The notes beneath the pieces are model-generated. The model saw nothing but the letters and a program-made list of their open reading frames with translations, was not told the origin of the DNA and made no database searches. A DNA stretch of 64,000 bases from Takifugu bimaculatus (taxonomy: Eukaryota > Chordata > Actinopteri > Tetraodontiformes > Tetraodontidae), in contig CP034991.1 in assembly GCA_004026145.2 (NCBI GenBank), positions 15,677,214-15,741,213 of the forward strand, in the 5' to 3' direction. The first letter of the stretch is position 1; every line of letters starts with the position of its first letter. The position numbers and the translations under genes are program-made. Shown here piece after piece: positions 33,092 through 42,951 of this stretch.

Positions 33092-34789
33092 GATCCGGCT
33101 GAACGAAATTACAATGTGGGCAACAGGGAACTTCTGGCGGTCTATGGAGCCTTGGTGGAGTGGAGACACTGGCTGGAGGGAGCAAGACACCCGTTCCTTG
33201 TGTGGTCGGACCATAAGAACTTGACCTATGTGAGAACGGCCAAGAGACTCAATCCCAGACAGGGCCGCTGGGCTCTCTTCTTCAGTCGGTTTGACTTCAC
33301 CCTCACTTTCCGTCCAGATTCCAAGAATATCCGGGCTGATGCCCTCTCCCGCCAGTTTCCGGAGGAATTCCCCGGCGCCCCCAGGGACCCTGACACCATC
33401 GTTCCCCCGGCCCGGGTCATAGGGGTCATCTCCTGGCCAATCGAGACAGCCGTCGAGCAAGCCCAGAGAGACGAGCCAGATCCTGGGAACGGGCCTCAGG
33501 ACCGAATGTTCGTGCCTTCCTCCGTCCGGCCGCAGGTGCTAGAGTGGGGCCACTCCAGTTGTTTCGCCTGCCATCCTGGCGTGCGTCGGACGGTGGAGTT
33601 TGTGCAGCGGCGCTTCTGGTGGCCCAACCTCCAAGAGGATGTTCGGGAGTTTGTGGGCGCCTGCACGGTCTGTGCCCGCAGCAAGGCCTCCCATCGCTCG
33701 CCAGCAGGCCTTCTGCACCCCCTTCCCGTCCCCAGTCGACCCTGGTCTCACATAGCCCTGGATTTTGTGACGGGCCTCCCCGTCTCGCAGGGGAACGACA
33801 CCATCCTGACCATTGTGGACCGCTTCTCCAAGGGGGTCCACTTTGTCGCTCTCCCCAAACTCCCTTCTGCTGCAGAAACTGCTGAACTCCTGGTCTCCCA
33901 TGTCGTACGTCTCCACGGGATCCCCCTTGACGTGGTCTCTGACCGTGGCCCCCAATTCACTTCTAGGGTGTGGCAGGCCTTCTGCAAGGGGATTGGGGCC
34001 ACGGTCAGCCTGTCCTCTGGGTACCACCCCCAGTCCAACGGACAAGCCGAACGGGCCAACCAGGCTTTGGAGGCGGCCCTGCGCTGCGTGACCACCAGCA
34101 ATCCTGCCTCCTGGTCCAGGTTCCTGCCATGGGTGGAATACTCCCTCAACGCCATGGAGAGCTCTGCTACTGGTATGTCCCCCTTTCAATGTTTCCTGGG
34201 CTACCAACCCCCTCTGTTCCCCCAGCAGGAGCTGGAGATCGCAGTGCCGTCTACCAGGGCCCATCTCCGCCGATGTCGGCGCATCTGGAAGACTGCCCGC
34301 AAAGCCATCTTGCGGGCCACTGAGCAGTCCCGGCGTTCGGCCAACCGGCGAAGGAGGCCGGCCCCTGCTTACCGACCTGGCCAGAAGGTCTGGCTGTTGG
34401 CCCGGGACCTCCCCCTCCAGACCTCGCAGACTTCCTCCAGAAAACTGAACCCCCGCTACATCGGTCCCTACACCATCTGCAGCATCATCAACCCCTCTGC
34501 AGTCCGTTTGGATCTCCCTGCCGCCCTCAAGGTTCACCCGGTCTTCCACGTCTCGCTCATTAAACCCTTCTCCACCAGCCCCCTGTCCCCTCCTGCTCCG
34601 ACTCCACCTCCCCCACAGGTCCTGTCGGACGGAGAGCCGGTGTGGAGCGTTAATAAGCTGCTGGCGGTCCGCCGACGGGGAAGGGGCTTCCAGTACCTGG
34701 TGGATTGGGTGGGTTACGGCCCCGAAGACCGGAGCTGGGTGCCCCCATCCTATCTCGCTGACCCCTCCCTCCTCGAAGACTTCTACTGA
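33092..34789 (+). CDS. Gypsy pol remnant: RNase H end, integrase, chromodomain
   Basis: An open frame of 565 codons from the LTR junction (GTG at 33116 is codon 9). Residue numbers here count that GTG as 1. The C-terminal RNase H part (GNRELLAVYGALVEWRHWLEG, SDHKNL, DALSR) is followed by the integrase zinc finger with H146, H153, C183 and C186. The catalytic core follows with D216, D276 and E312, giving the D,D(35)E spacing exactly. Next are the GPF/SH3-like region (RYIGPYTICSIINPSAVRLDLP) and a C-terminal chromodomain (about 505-557, VNKLLAVRRRGRGFQYLVDWVGY...W). The chromodomain is expected to steer integration to marked chromatin. No ATG start fits the family, and the frame has no RT, so any protein would depend on another element. 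All visible integrase catalytic residues are intact. Confidence 0.94.
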   Translation, partial: DPAERNYNVGNRELLAVYGALVEWRHWLEGARHPFLVWSDHKNLTYVRTAKRLNPRQGRWALFFSRFDFTLTFRPDSKNIRADALSRQFPEEFPGAPRDPDTIVPPARVIGVISWPIETAVEQAQRDEPDPGNGPQDRMFVPSSVRPQVLEWGHSSCFACHPGVRRTVEFVQRRFWWPNLQEDVREFVGACTVCARSKASHRSPAGLLHPLPVPSRPWSHIALDFVTGLPVSQGNDTILTIVDRFSKGVHFVALPKLPSAAETAELLVSHVVRLHGIPLDVVSDRGPQFTSRVWQAFCKGIGATVSLSSGYHPQSNGQAERANQALEAALRCVTTSNPASWSRFLPWVEYSLNAMESSATGMSPFQCFLGYQPPLFPQQELEIAVPSTRAHLRRCRRIWKTARKAILRATEQSRRSANRRRRPAPAYRPGQKVWLLARDLPLQTSQTSSRKLNPRYIGPYTICSIINPSAVRLDLPAALKVHPVFHVSLIKPFSTSPLSPPAPTPPPPQVLSDGEPVWSVNKLLAVRRRGRGFQYLVDWVGYGPEDRSWVPPSYLADPSLLEDFY

Positions 34790-34847
34790 GACCACCCGGA
34801 TGCTCCTGGGCGGTCGTCCGGTGCCTCCCGTAAGGGGGGGGGGGTAC

Positions 34848-35425
34848 TGTTGTGACTCCTACTCTGGCCCCACCTCCTCCTGGGCAATCAGCTCAACCAC
34901 CACCACCTGGGCCCTCTCCTTCAGCTGCACCCAATCCGCCCAAACGACTCTGCACCCATAAAAGGCCCCTATGCACTCAGGCCAGTGCTTGATCTTACTG
35001 ATGTTTTTGGCAACACTTCCCGTCGACCCAGCATCTCTCCAGGCTCCCCAGCGCCTCCCTGCGCCTTCCAGCGATTCCCTGCGCCTTCCAGCGATTCCCT
35101 GCGTTCTCCAGCGTCTCCCCCGGCTCCTCTGCAACCTTCCTAGCCCCTCTTCCTCTGACCTCTTCCTCTTCCCCTTCCTCGGACGGATTTCTCCTGGCCT
35201 CTGGACACTTGGACTCCCCCACGGACTCTTGCCCCTGGATCTCGGACTTGGTTCGTCTGCCGCATCACGCACCTATAGTTTGTCTCGGCCTCTCTCCTCA
35301 TTTAGTTTCTTCCCTCCTGTTTTTTTTGCTTCATTAAACCGTCTGAGTTTACTTTTAATTCCCGTGTCTGTCTGCCTTCTTTGGGGTTCCGCCACACTTG
35401 ACCGCCAGTCCTCTCGAGCTTAACA
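34848..35425 (+). repeat. 3' LTR of the Gypsy element (578 bp)
   Basis: Starts TGTTGTGACT right after the polypurine tract and ends CTTAACA next to TCCAG. It carries the TATA-like and ATTAAA signals seen in the 5' copy. The minisatellite at about 35048-35118 has roughly two units fewer. Confidence 0.93.
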
Positions 35426-35430
35426 TCCAG

Positions 35431-35840
35431 TCCAGCGAAATGGTGACAGAAATTAAAGTGCCCCAAGTTGCTGCTGTCGACTGATTAGCGCTGCATACTT
35501 TAAACTTTTTAAAAAAAATAAAAATCCTTGTTATTGTTGTTAGCTGCTGCTGTTTGTTTATTTATTTTTGGATGATAACTTTATTACACCAATAGTATGT
35601 ACATTTTGATTACTCAAAAAACAGACAGCAGGCACTATTTTACAGTCTTAAGTTGTTTATGACAGTGATATTGATTATGATGAAGATGATGAGACTGGCA
35701 GTGACTCTCACACCATTGTGGGGAAAATAGCACCAGAAATAAAGCTCTCACTTTCCATTCCAACCTGCAGTCAAATTTAAAGACGGGGATTGTAAGCAAA
35801 CTATTAAACCATTAATATGAGCAGCTAAATGAGTTTCCTC
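35431..35840. other. AT-rich non-coding stretch
   Basis: Nothing recognised between the Gypsy element and the LINE. Confidence 0.5.
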
Positions 35841-35856
35841 AAGTATCTCAGAGATC
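35841..35856. repeat. target-site duplication, 3' side of the LINE
   Basis: AAGTATCTCAGAGATC, repeated perfectly at 36752-36767. Confidence 0.93.
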
Positions 35857-36654
35857 CATCCATCCATCCATCCATGCTCTACCGGGGTTGGGTCGCGGGG
35901 GCAGCAGCCTAAGAAGAGAAGCCCAGACTTCCCTCTCCCCAGCTACATCTTCCAGCTCATCCGGGGGAATCCCCAGGCGTTCCCAGGCCAGTCGAGAGAC
36001 ATAGTCTCTCCAATGTGTCCTGGGTCTTCCCGGGGGTCTACTACCGGAGGGACATGCCCTGAACATCTCACCAGGGAGGCGCCCAGGGGGCATCCTAAGT
36101 AGGTGCCCAAGCCACCTCATCTGGCTCCTCTCAACACGGAGGAGCAGTGGCTCTACTCCGAGCTCCTCCCGGATGGCAGAGCTCCTCACCCTATCTCTAA
36201 GGGAGAGCCCAGCCACCCTATGGAGGAAGGTCATTTCGGCCGCTCGTACCCGTGATCTTGTTCTTTCGGTCATGACCCAAAGCTCATGACCATAGGTGAG
36301 GGTAGGAACGAAGATCAACCGGTAAATCGAGAGCTTTGCCTTTCGGCTCAGCTCTCTCTTCACCACTACGGACCGGTGCAGAGTCCGCATTACTGTGGAC
36401 GCCACACCGATCCACCTGTCGATCTCCTGCTCCATTCCTTCCTTACTCGTGAACAAGACCCCGAGGTACTTGAACTCCTCCACCTGGGGCAGGATCTCCT
36501 CCTTGACCCGGAGAAGGCACTCCACCTTTTTCCGGTTGAGAACCATGGCCTCGGATTTTGAGGTAATGATTTTCATCCCAGCCGCTTTGCATGTGGCGGC
36601 GAACCGATCCAGTGATTGTTGAAGGTCACAGGCCGATGACGCCAACAGGACCAC
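35848..36654 (-). pseudogene. LINE reverse transcriptase C-terminal region
   Basis: A 268-codon open frame. Just upstream in frame is LLFADDVVLLA, with FADD the catalytic motif (about 36640-36672). Then come AATCKAAGMKIITSKSEAMVL, the EEFKYLGVLFTS block, YGHELWVMTER, an H/C-rich region (RSQMRWLGHLLRMPPGRLPGEMF) and the DYVSRLAWERLGIPPDELEDVAGEREVWASLL end familiar from countless teleost copies. The frame is unbroken, but the endonuclease and the N-terminal half of RT are missing. I assign it to the Rex/RTE-like group from wording. The exact family is uncertain. Confidence 0.88.
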
Positions 36655-36751
36655 ATCATCTGCAAAAAGCAGAGACCCGATCCTGAGGTCACCAAACCGG
36701 ACCCCCTCAACACCATGACTGCACCTAGAAATTCTAGAAATTGCTCGCAGT
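35857..36751 (-). mobile_element. Rex/RTE-like LINE, 5'-truncated
   Basis: An 895-bp insertion between perfect 16-bp duplications. On the minus strand it starts inside the reverse transcriptase palm (5'-truncated, as usual for LINEs) and ends at 35857 with an ATGG-type tail (CATCCATCC on the plus strand). It lies just downstream of the end of lhx2, in the same transcriptional orientation. Confidence 0.93.
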
Positions 36752-36767
36752 AAGTATCTCAGAGATC
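36752..36767. repeat. target-site duplication, 5' side of the LINE
   Basis: Perfect match to 35841-35856. Confidence 0.93.
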
Positions 36768-36865
36768 ACACAGGTAATACATATGTGCAGAGCCACTCTC
36801 TGAGGATTTCCCTTCTTTGTGTTTTAAGAGGTATGGAATGATAAATGGCTTAGTTTGTAATAAGA

Positions 36866-36871
36866 TTTATT
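36866..36871 (-). terminator. possible lhx2 polyadenylation signal
   Basis: AATAAA on the minus strand, about 640 bp after the lhx2 stop codon. It is one of several AT-rich candidates. Transcript data would decide. Confidence 0.25.
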
Positions 36872-37156
36872 TAACCTTAGCGACAGCTTTCCAAAATCTG
36901 TAGCTGATTGAGCAGACAAAAATATTTCTCTCTCTAAATAAATGGAAACCTAATTTGTTTCAGTGTGTTTTCAACCTGGAGAGTATCTTACTGGGCAGCA
37001 TCTGAGTTTATAGAATTGAACAACTCACTTACATCTGGGCTGATCAATGTGACCTCAACTGAGTCCAACAGTCACATGAAAATACTGTAGTTTAAAAGAG
37101 AACAAGAGCTTTAAACTCTTTAGAATATAATCAATCTTAGCATGATGCATTGACTA

Positions 37157-37200
37157 TCACTCACTCACTCACTCACTCACTCACTCACTCACTCACTCAC
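37157..37200. repeat. (ACTC)n microsatellite in the probable lhx2 3' UTR
   Basis: Eleven CACT units, lying 310 bp downstream of the lhx2 stop codon. Confidence 0.9.
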
Positions 37201-37512
37201 ATGGGAAAACATGAATCAGACTGTCAACAGTTGGTAGATACAACCTGTTTAATCTGAGGGTTTCCAAAAAGAAGACGACAGTGACTCTTATACAACATCA
37301 TAAATACTGTGCTGAAGAAGGATTTCAGCTTTGTTGTCAGATTTCTTTCTTCCTACAATCCCTCTCTGTGATCACCAAGTCCTCCGTTCAACTGATGACA
37401 GCATGGACAGAAGTCAGTGATGAGCTCAGAACATAAGATTTGTTACCTTCTGGTACTACAGTGTCTGAGTGTGGAGGAAACAGCAGTGCTCAGCTCAGGT
37501 GTGCATGAACCA

Positions 37513-37803
37513 TCAGAAGAGACTGGTCAGAGTGGTCTGCGAGGGGCTCCTGCACTCATGGACGTCCATGCCGCCCGGCACTGAGGTGAGAACAGAGGTG
37601 ACTGTTGGCATTGTGGGGTTGGTTAAGTCTGTCAGGGTAGTGGGGGTGCTGGAGGGGCTCATAGAGGCGTTTGAGATCTCTGAGGCCGGGCCTGATGGTG
37701 TGCCGCCTTGCAGCGTTGAGCTGTCAGAAGCTTTGTCAACTCCAGTGCTCTCCTGCCTCAGCAGGTTCCTCCTGAACTTGGCCCGAGCATTTTGGAACCA
37801 AAC
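37513..37803 (-). CDS. lhx2: lhx2 exon 5 (homeodomain end and C-terminal tail)
   Basis: 291 bp, starting VWFQNARAKFRRNLLRQE after a CTTAG acceptor, with the stop at 37513-37515. The serine/threonine/proline-rich tail is the part that separates Lhx2 from Lhx9. The plus-strand open frame across this exon is a shadow. Confidence 0.97.
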   Translation of the reverse strand, partial: VWFQNARAKFRRNLLRQESTGVDKASDSSTLQGGTPSGPASEISNASMSPSSTPTTLTDLTNPTMPTVTSVLTSVPGGMDVHECRSPSQTTLTSLF

Positions 37804-40800
37804 CTAAGACACAAATGTATTATTTAAAAAAAAAAGAAAACAAGATATTTGCCTGACATTTACATTTATCACTGAGGAAGGAAATGAAACTGTTCTCACT
37901 CCTAAATGCCCTACCATCTTCTCAAATACACAGAAGAAATAGAGAATGTGACTGTAAAAACTGATTAAGCAGATATAATCTAGACAGTAGTCTGGATTTC
38001 TATCACAAGATTTGTTGCCTTCACTTGATCATCTTGTTTTCTGTGCAAATAAGAGAAGAGTTTTGTTTTCTACGGCAGAAGATGTTGCAGATCATTCAAG
38101 ACATATGCATTAATTTATTACATTTTAGTCTCTGACAATACATATAAGATGTAAACATTCCAATAAAATGTTCATGACAGACTTGAAAGGATTCAGCTTT
38201 ACAAATATTTTCCTGAAGGTAACATTTCAGATTGGAGTTTATCTGGTTCACCCTTTCAAGATAAGTAAACTCCTCTTACACACTCACACACACTATAGCT
38301 GACAGGTTTACTTAGATTCTGATTGAGCAACTTGGAATTGTTACATTTTTAATATTTGCACAATTTCTGTTTTTAGTGAAAACATGTTTTTCTGTATGAA
38401 ATTCATAGTGGCCATCCTCATCATTGACCCCAACCACGCAGTCTAACAGCACAGCACGCAGATTCATATTAAAAGAAAAAAAGTGACCGCAGACTTCAAG
38501 GATGTGAGCAGTGAGCCATGGTGAGTGTGACTCTGATCACAGCAGACATCAGGCTCTGCTGGACAGGTTCCCGTGGAGCTTCCCGCCTGTTTTCAGGAGT
38601 TGACGAACTAAATCTGACCGACAAGTCGCGGAAACACTTCAGACTGTCCAGGTCATGTCAAAAAAACAGCTGAACTGCAGATGCAGAGACGATCTCACAC
38701 TGGCGTAACGTCATCCATACGAGCAAAACGTTTATTACATGTTCAAGACAAGAAGGCAAAAGGAAGAGAATTAAAGTGAACTGATGGGACGCAGAAGCTG
38801 CTGTCAGTCTGCCCTCAGTCATTAGGCTATCTTGAACCTGCTGCTTTTCCTTCCATAAAGGAACAGCTCCATCCAACATTTTCGTGGAAAACTTTCTCAG
38901 TGGAAAACATCCTCTAACATCTGTCAAATCAAGAAAAATAATCTTTCAGATGCTAAAAGCTGAGCCAGAGCTGCTGTTTTATCACGACCCACCTTCTGAT
39001 GAAATTCTAATATTGCTGAATTTCTACTCACGTCAGTCAAATAATCGCACAGTGATGGCTCAAACACTTCTGAAAAGATTTTGCTGAAATAAAGAAAATG
39101 ACCTGGGGCCACAGAAAAAAATGATACTTCTTTCATGTTGTTTCAGCAAAAAATAAGATTTACCAAAGATTTGGATTTTGTTTTGGGAAAAATTCCACAT
39201 CATTTTGAGGGAAACTTTTGTTTGAATCCTTTCCTGCGTGAGCCTCCCCCCAACACCCACACACACACACCCACACACCCACACACACACACACACACAC
39301 ACACCATAATAAAGTGTGTCGTGTGCGTCCAGTGGCGCTGTGTGCTGGAGCGTGTTCAGAGCTCTGGGAAACAGCAGAAACAACCACCAAGTCTCAAAAG
39401 CATCGAAGCAAAGCGACTGCCTTGTTGTCTCCGAGTTAATTAAAGCAGCTGGCTGACTTTTCTGTTCAGAAAATGAAAAAATTCAGAAACCTTTTTGCCT
39501 AATTTTTTTTCTTCTGTTCACCCAGCAGATATTCACTGTCATCATCTGTGGAACTCAAAGACTGTGTTCTGTCTGTACTGTTGAGCTTAGCTTCTCTTCC
39601 ATCAGTTGTGAGCAAGAAAACAAAAGAATCACATTTTATTATAACAGATTTCATTTATGCTTCTTTTCCATTTGTACTTGAGTTGCTGTAAACACAATTT
39701 TGTTCTTTTCTGAGTCAGTGACAGACTCTAGTGTGGAATCTTTTTAAGCAAAAGACAAAAACAGCATTCAGTTGCTTTGCCTAGAGCATTTCAGTGGGAT
39801 TTAAATGATTAGTCCTGCTTTCCTAGATTCAGGAAACACACTCAGACTTTGATGCTAAGTTAATTTTGGACTGTTGGCCACTCATACCTGTAAGACCCTC
39901 TTGGTAAGGCCCGTCTTCTGAGCCAGCTGCTTCAGGTCCTTAGCATCTGGGTTGTGGTTGATGGCAAAGTAGGACTTCATGGTCCTGAGCTGGTGGTGCT
40001 TAAAGGAGGTCCGCATGCGCTTGGTCTTCTGCGTGGAGCTGTACTGGGAATCTCGGTCCATGGACTCGCCGTCATTTTCATTACAGCTTAGAGCTGTAGG
40101 AAACAAGAAGAATTCAAGTTGGCGAAAATTCCATTTCTTGGCAGCACTCACATTAAAGAACTCCAATAGACTGCATATATGGACCTATATATGTGGCTTC
40201 TACTCCATTCCATTTATTTTAATGTATTTCTGTAACTTGGGTTATGTTGAAAAATTAATACATTTTTAGTTTTTTTTTAATTTTATTTTTGTGACTGTCA
40301 GTTTTCAGGAATTAACTGGAAATATAAAATGATTTACTTTTAATCTGATTACCAAAATAAAATGTATCCTTATTCAAATATTTTTGGCAATTTTTCATGC
40401 ATTATAAATGCTTGAAAAATGCATCCAAAACATAAATAACTTTTGAAAAATGTTGTTTTTCATTGACTTTTTCAGATTAATTTCATGCATCAGACCTGTG
40501 GTGACCAAACAGCTGCAAAAACATACATGTAGGCCTACACAAATACCAAGATATCAGCCTGAAGAAAACACATTGATGGTCCCAGTCTGCCGAAACCTTG
40601 GCACTGCTCGAAGTGTTGCTGCTTTAAGATTATGAATATGAAGTGAGTGAAAAGCACCAGAATAACACTTCACTTAATGAGCTCATACACACAACAGGCA
40701 GAACAAATACTGTCCCCAGTCCCTGACATATGCTGCAGCGTTTTCAGCATGCGCATCCTGTTTTCTGCAGACTTAAACTCTTCATTTTCAAGGTGAAGCT

Positions 40801-41072
40801 TTCCTCCTATTCTTTCTGTCAACACAAGAGGGCGCACTGCCTCTTTTACCGATGTATAATTTATCTTCCTTTTGGATATTTACAATCATAGTTACTTCAC
40901 AGAATTCTGATCTTAAGTCATATCTAATTATAGCTGTTTGGAGATGTTGAGTTGTTTCCCATCATTGTGATTGGTATAAAACCATAAGCGGTCTTTTAAA
41001 ACTATCCAACTTTCCAAAGTTCAGGCATGTTTCTGTGTTTCAGTTAACTTCAGTCTCATGTTCTGTCCGTGT

Positions 41073-41118
<46 letters not shown>

Positions 41119-42043
41119 GAGAGAGCGTGTGAGGTACTCAGTTGTAGATGGATATGGAACCTGACAAGTGGAGAACGGTGCCAAACAGAAGTCGGAACCC
41201 ACCCCCAAACTCACAACCCTCAAAAGCACATGTGACGAAGAATTATTCGTATCTTTTTTTAAAAAAATACAATTTTAACTGATATAAAGGCCTGCGTTTA
41301 CTGTTAATTCATTTCTGACCCGGGAGCTGTAGGATATTATAAACAGGCATTAAGTATAAAGTATATATAAAGAGGAGGTTATATGAAGGAATTTACTTCA
41401 AATGTTCCGCTTAGACTTGACTAAGCAGGCAAAAATGAGAAAATACGAAAAAAAAAAGTGTTTTTTCTAAACATTTAACACCAATATTATTGATTTTGTC
41501 ATTTTAAGAAGCTTCTAAATTTAAACGGGTTTCCTGGTTCTTAGGTTAATTAGCACCTGGCAGGAAAACTAATCTGAACTTCTTGTTTTTTGCTGTCAGG
41601 GGATAAACGCGCCCGTCCTCACCTGCGTTATAAGCGGCCAGCTCGGCTCCTGGCCCAGGGCTTTTCCTTTTCCTGGGTCGGCCCTTCTGAACCGTCCCGA
41701 CACCGTTGAAGTAGGATAGTCCGAGCGTGTTGGCCGGGCCGAGGCCTTTGTGCGGGACCACGTCTGCGTGGTTAAAGTGTGTCTGATATTCTCCCTGGAC
41801 CAGAGTCTCAAAGTGCAGCCGGCAGTAGACCAGACTGTCCTTCATGCCGAAATGGTCCCCGGTGGTCAACATCTTACTGCACGTGGTGCAGGTGAAACAG
41901 TTCAAGTGGTAAACCAGGTCCCGGGCCCGCATCACCATCTCCGACGCCGAGATGCCGAGGTGGCACCGCGCACACCTCTGCACCGAAAATCTTCTGCGGA
42001 CAATACAGAGACGCCATCAGAGTACGGACGAGACTAATCCTGC

Positions 42044-42100
<57 letters not shown>

Positions 42101-42901
42101 GACGAAAAATAGCTTCGGACTAGTTCCCTTTTTAGAACTTTCTTCATACAACAACTTTCTGAAAACTGGAGACGGAGGGAACAGACCTTAAAATCAAAGT
42201 AGAGAAATGTGGATTTGACTGCACATGTGATGTCTGTCGGGCCAGTTTCAGTGAAATATTATTAAAAAGTGACTTTTGCAGCCCTCTTTGTCGAATGAAA
42301 TCAATATGTAGTGTAATCGGCTTTTTCAATGTAATTTGCTGATATTTTTATTTTTGTCTTTTCTGATGGCCTGAAAGTAGTGTTGAAGGCAAATTTTTAG
42401 AAAAAAATTTAGTTGTAAAACCTCTTTAATTCAATTGTATTCTTCCTTGGGAAAAAAATGAAATCCTCGCCAATATTTACACCCAAGCCCATTTGAATTA
42501 ATTTAGTCTACTTTAGACGTTGTGCATATCTAAATATTTAAAATCTTAATAAATCTTGGCATTTTCGATGAAGGTGCACATCTTGATCATGTACGCGCAG
42601 CCCAGGCCCTCCGCGCCCTCCTACCTGTAGTAGTCCTCCTTGCAGTAGATGCTGCCGTCTTTGCTGAAGCAGGTGAGCTCAGATTCCAGGTTCAGTTTGC
42701 ACTCGCAGCACTTGAGGCAGCGCATGTGCCACTGCTTGTCCACGGCCAGCAGGTAGTACCGGTCCACGATCTTCCTGCCGCAGCCGGCACACAGAGCGAC
42801 GCGCTCGCCGGTCAGACAGGGGAGAGGCTGCGGGTCAGAGCGGAGCAGTCACACACAGATCACCCGCACCTGGACACACACACACACACAACTGCCACAC
42901 A

Positions 42902-42951
<50 letters not shown>

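Larger units (their letters stand above)
32537..35425 (+). mobile_element. Ty3/Gypsy chromovirus retrotransposon, internally deleted
   Basis: Bounded by a perfect 5-bp duplication TCCAG (32532-32536 and 35426-35430). LTR ends are TGTTGTGACT and ...CTTAACA. Order: 5' LTR (truncated at 33091), RNase H C-terminus, integrase, chromodomain, polypurine tract (AAGGGGGGGGGGG near 34832-34844), full 3' LTR. The primer-binding site, gag, protease and reverse transcriptase are gone, so the element is non-autonomous. The high GC content (about 60%) of the coding part contrasts with the AT-rich host DNA. The near-identity of the LTRs and the intact frame suggest recent insertion. Confidence 0.95.

Noticed and set aside
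32548..33093. Long open frames on both strands within the LTR minisatellite
   Set aside because: Repetitive R/E/G- or P/S-rich translations, repeated in the other LTR, in non-coding regulatory DNA.
33539..34795. 418-codon minus-strand open frame across the Gypsy integrase
   Set aside because: GC-rich coding DNA often leaves the opposite strand open; it has no family resemblance, while the sense frame has a full D,D(35)E integrase.
37469..37807. 112-codon plus-strand open frame
   Set aside because: Exactly antisense to lhx2 exon 5, whose frame ends with the conserved Lhx2 tail.
41035..41235. Gly-rich 66-codon open frame
   Set aside because: Produced by the G31 run in an lhx2 intron.
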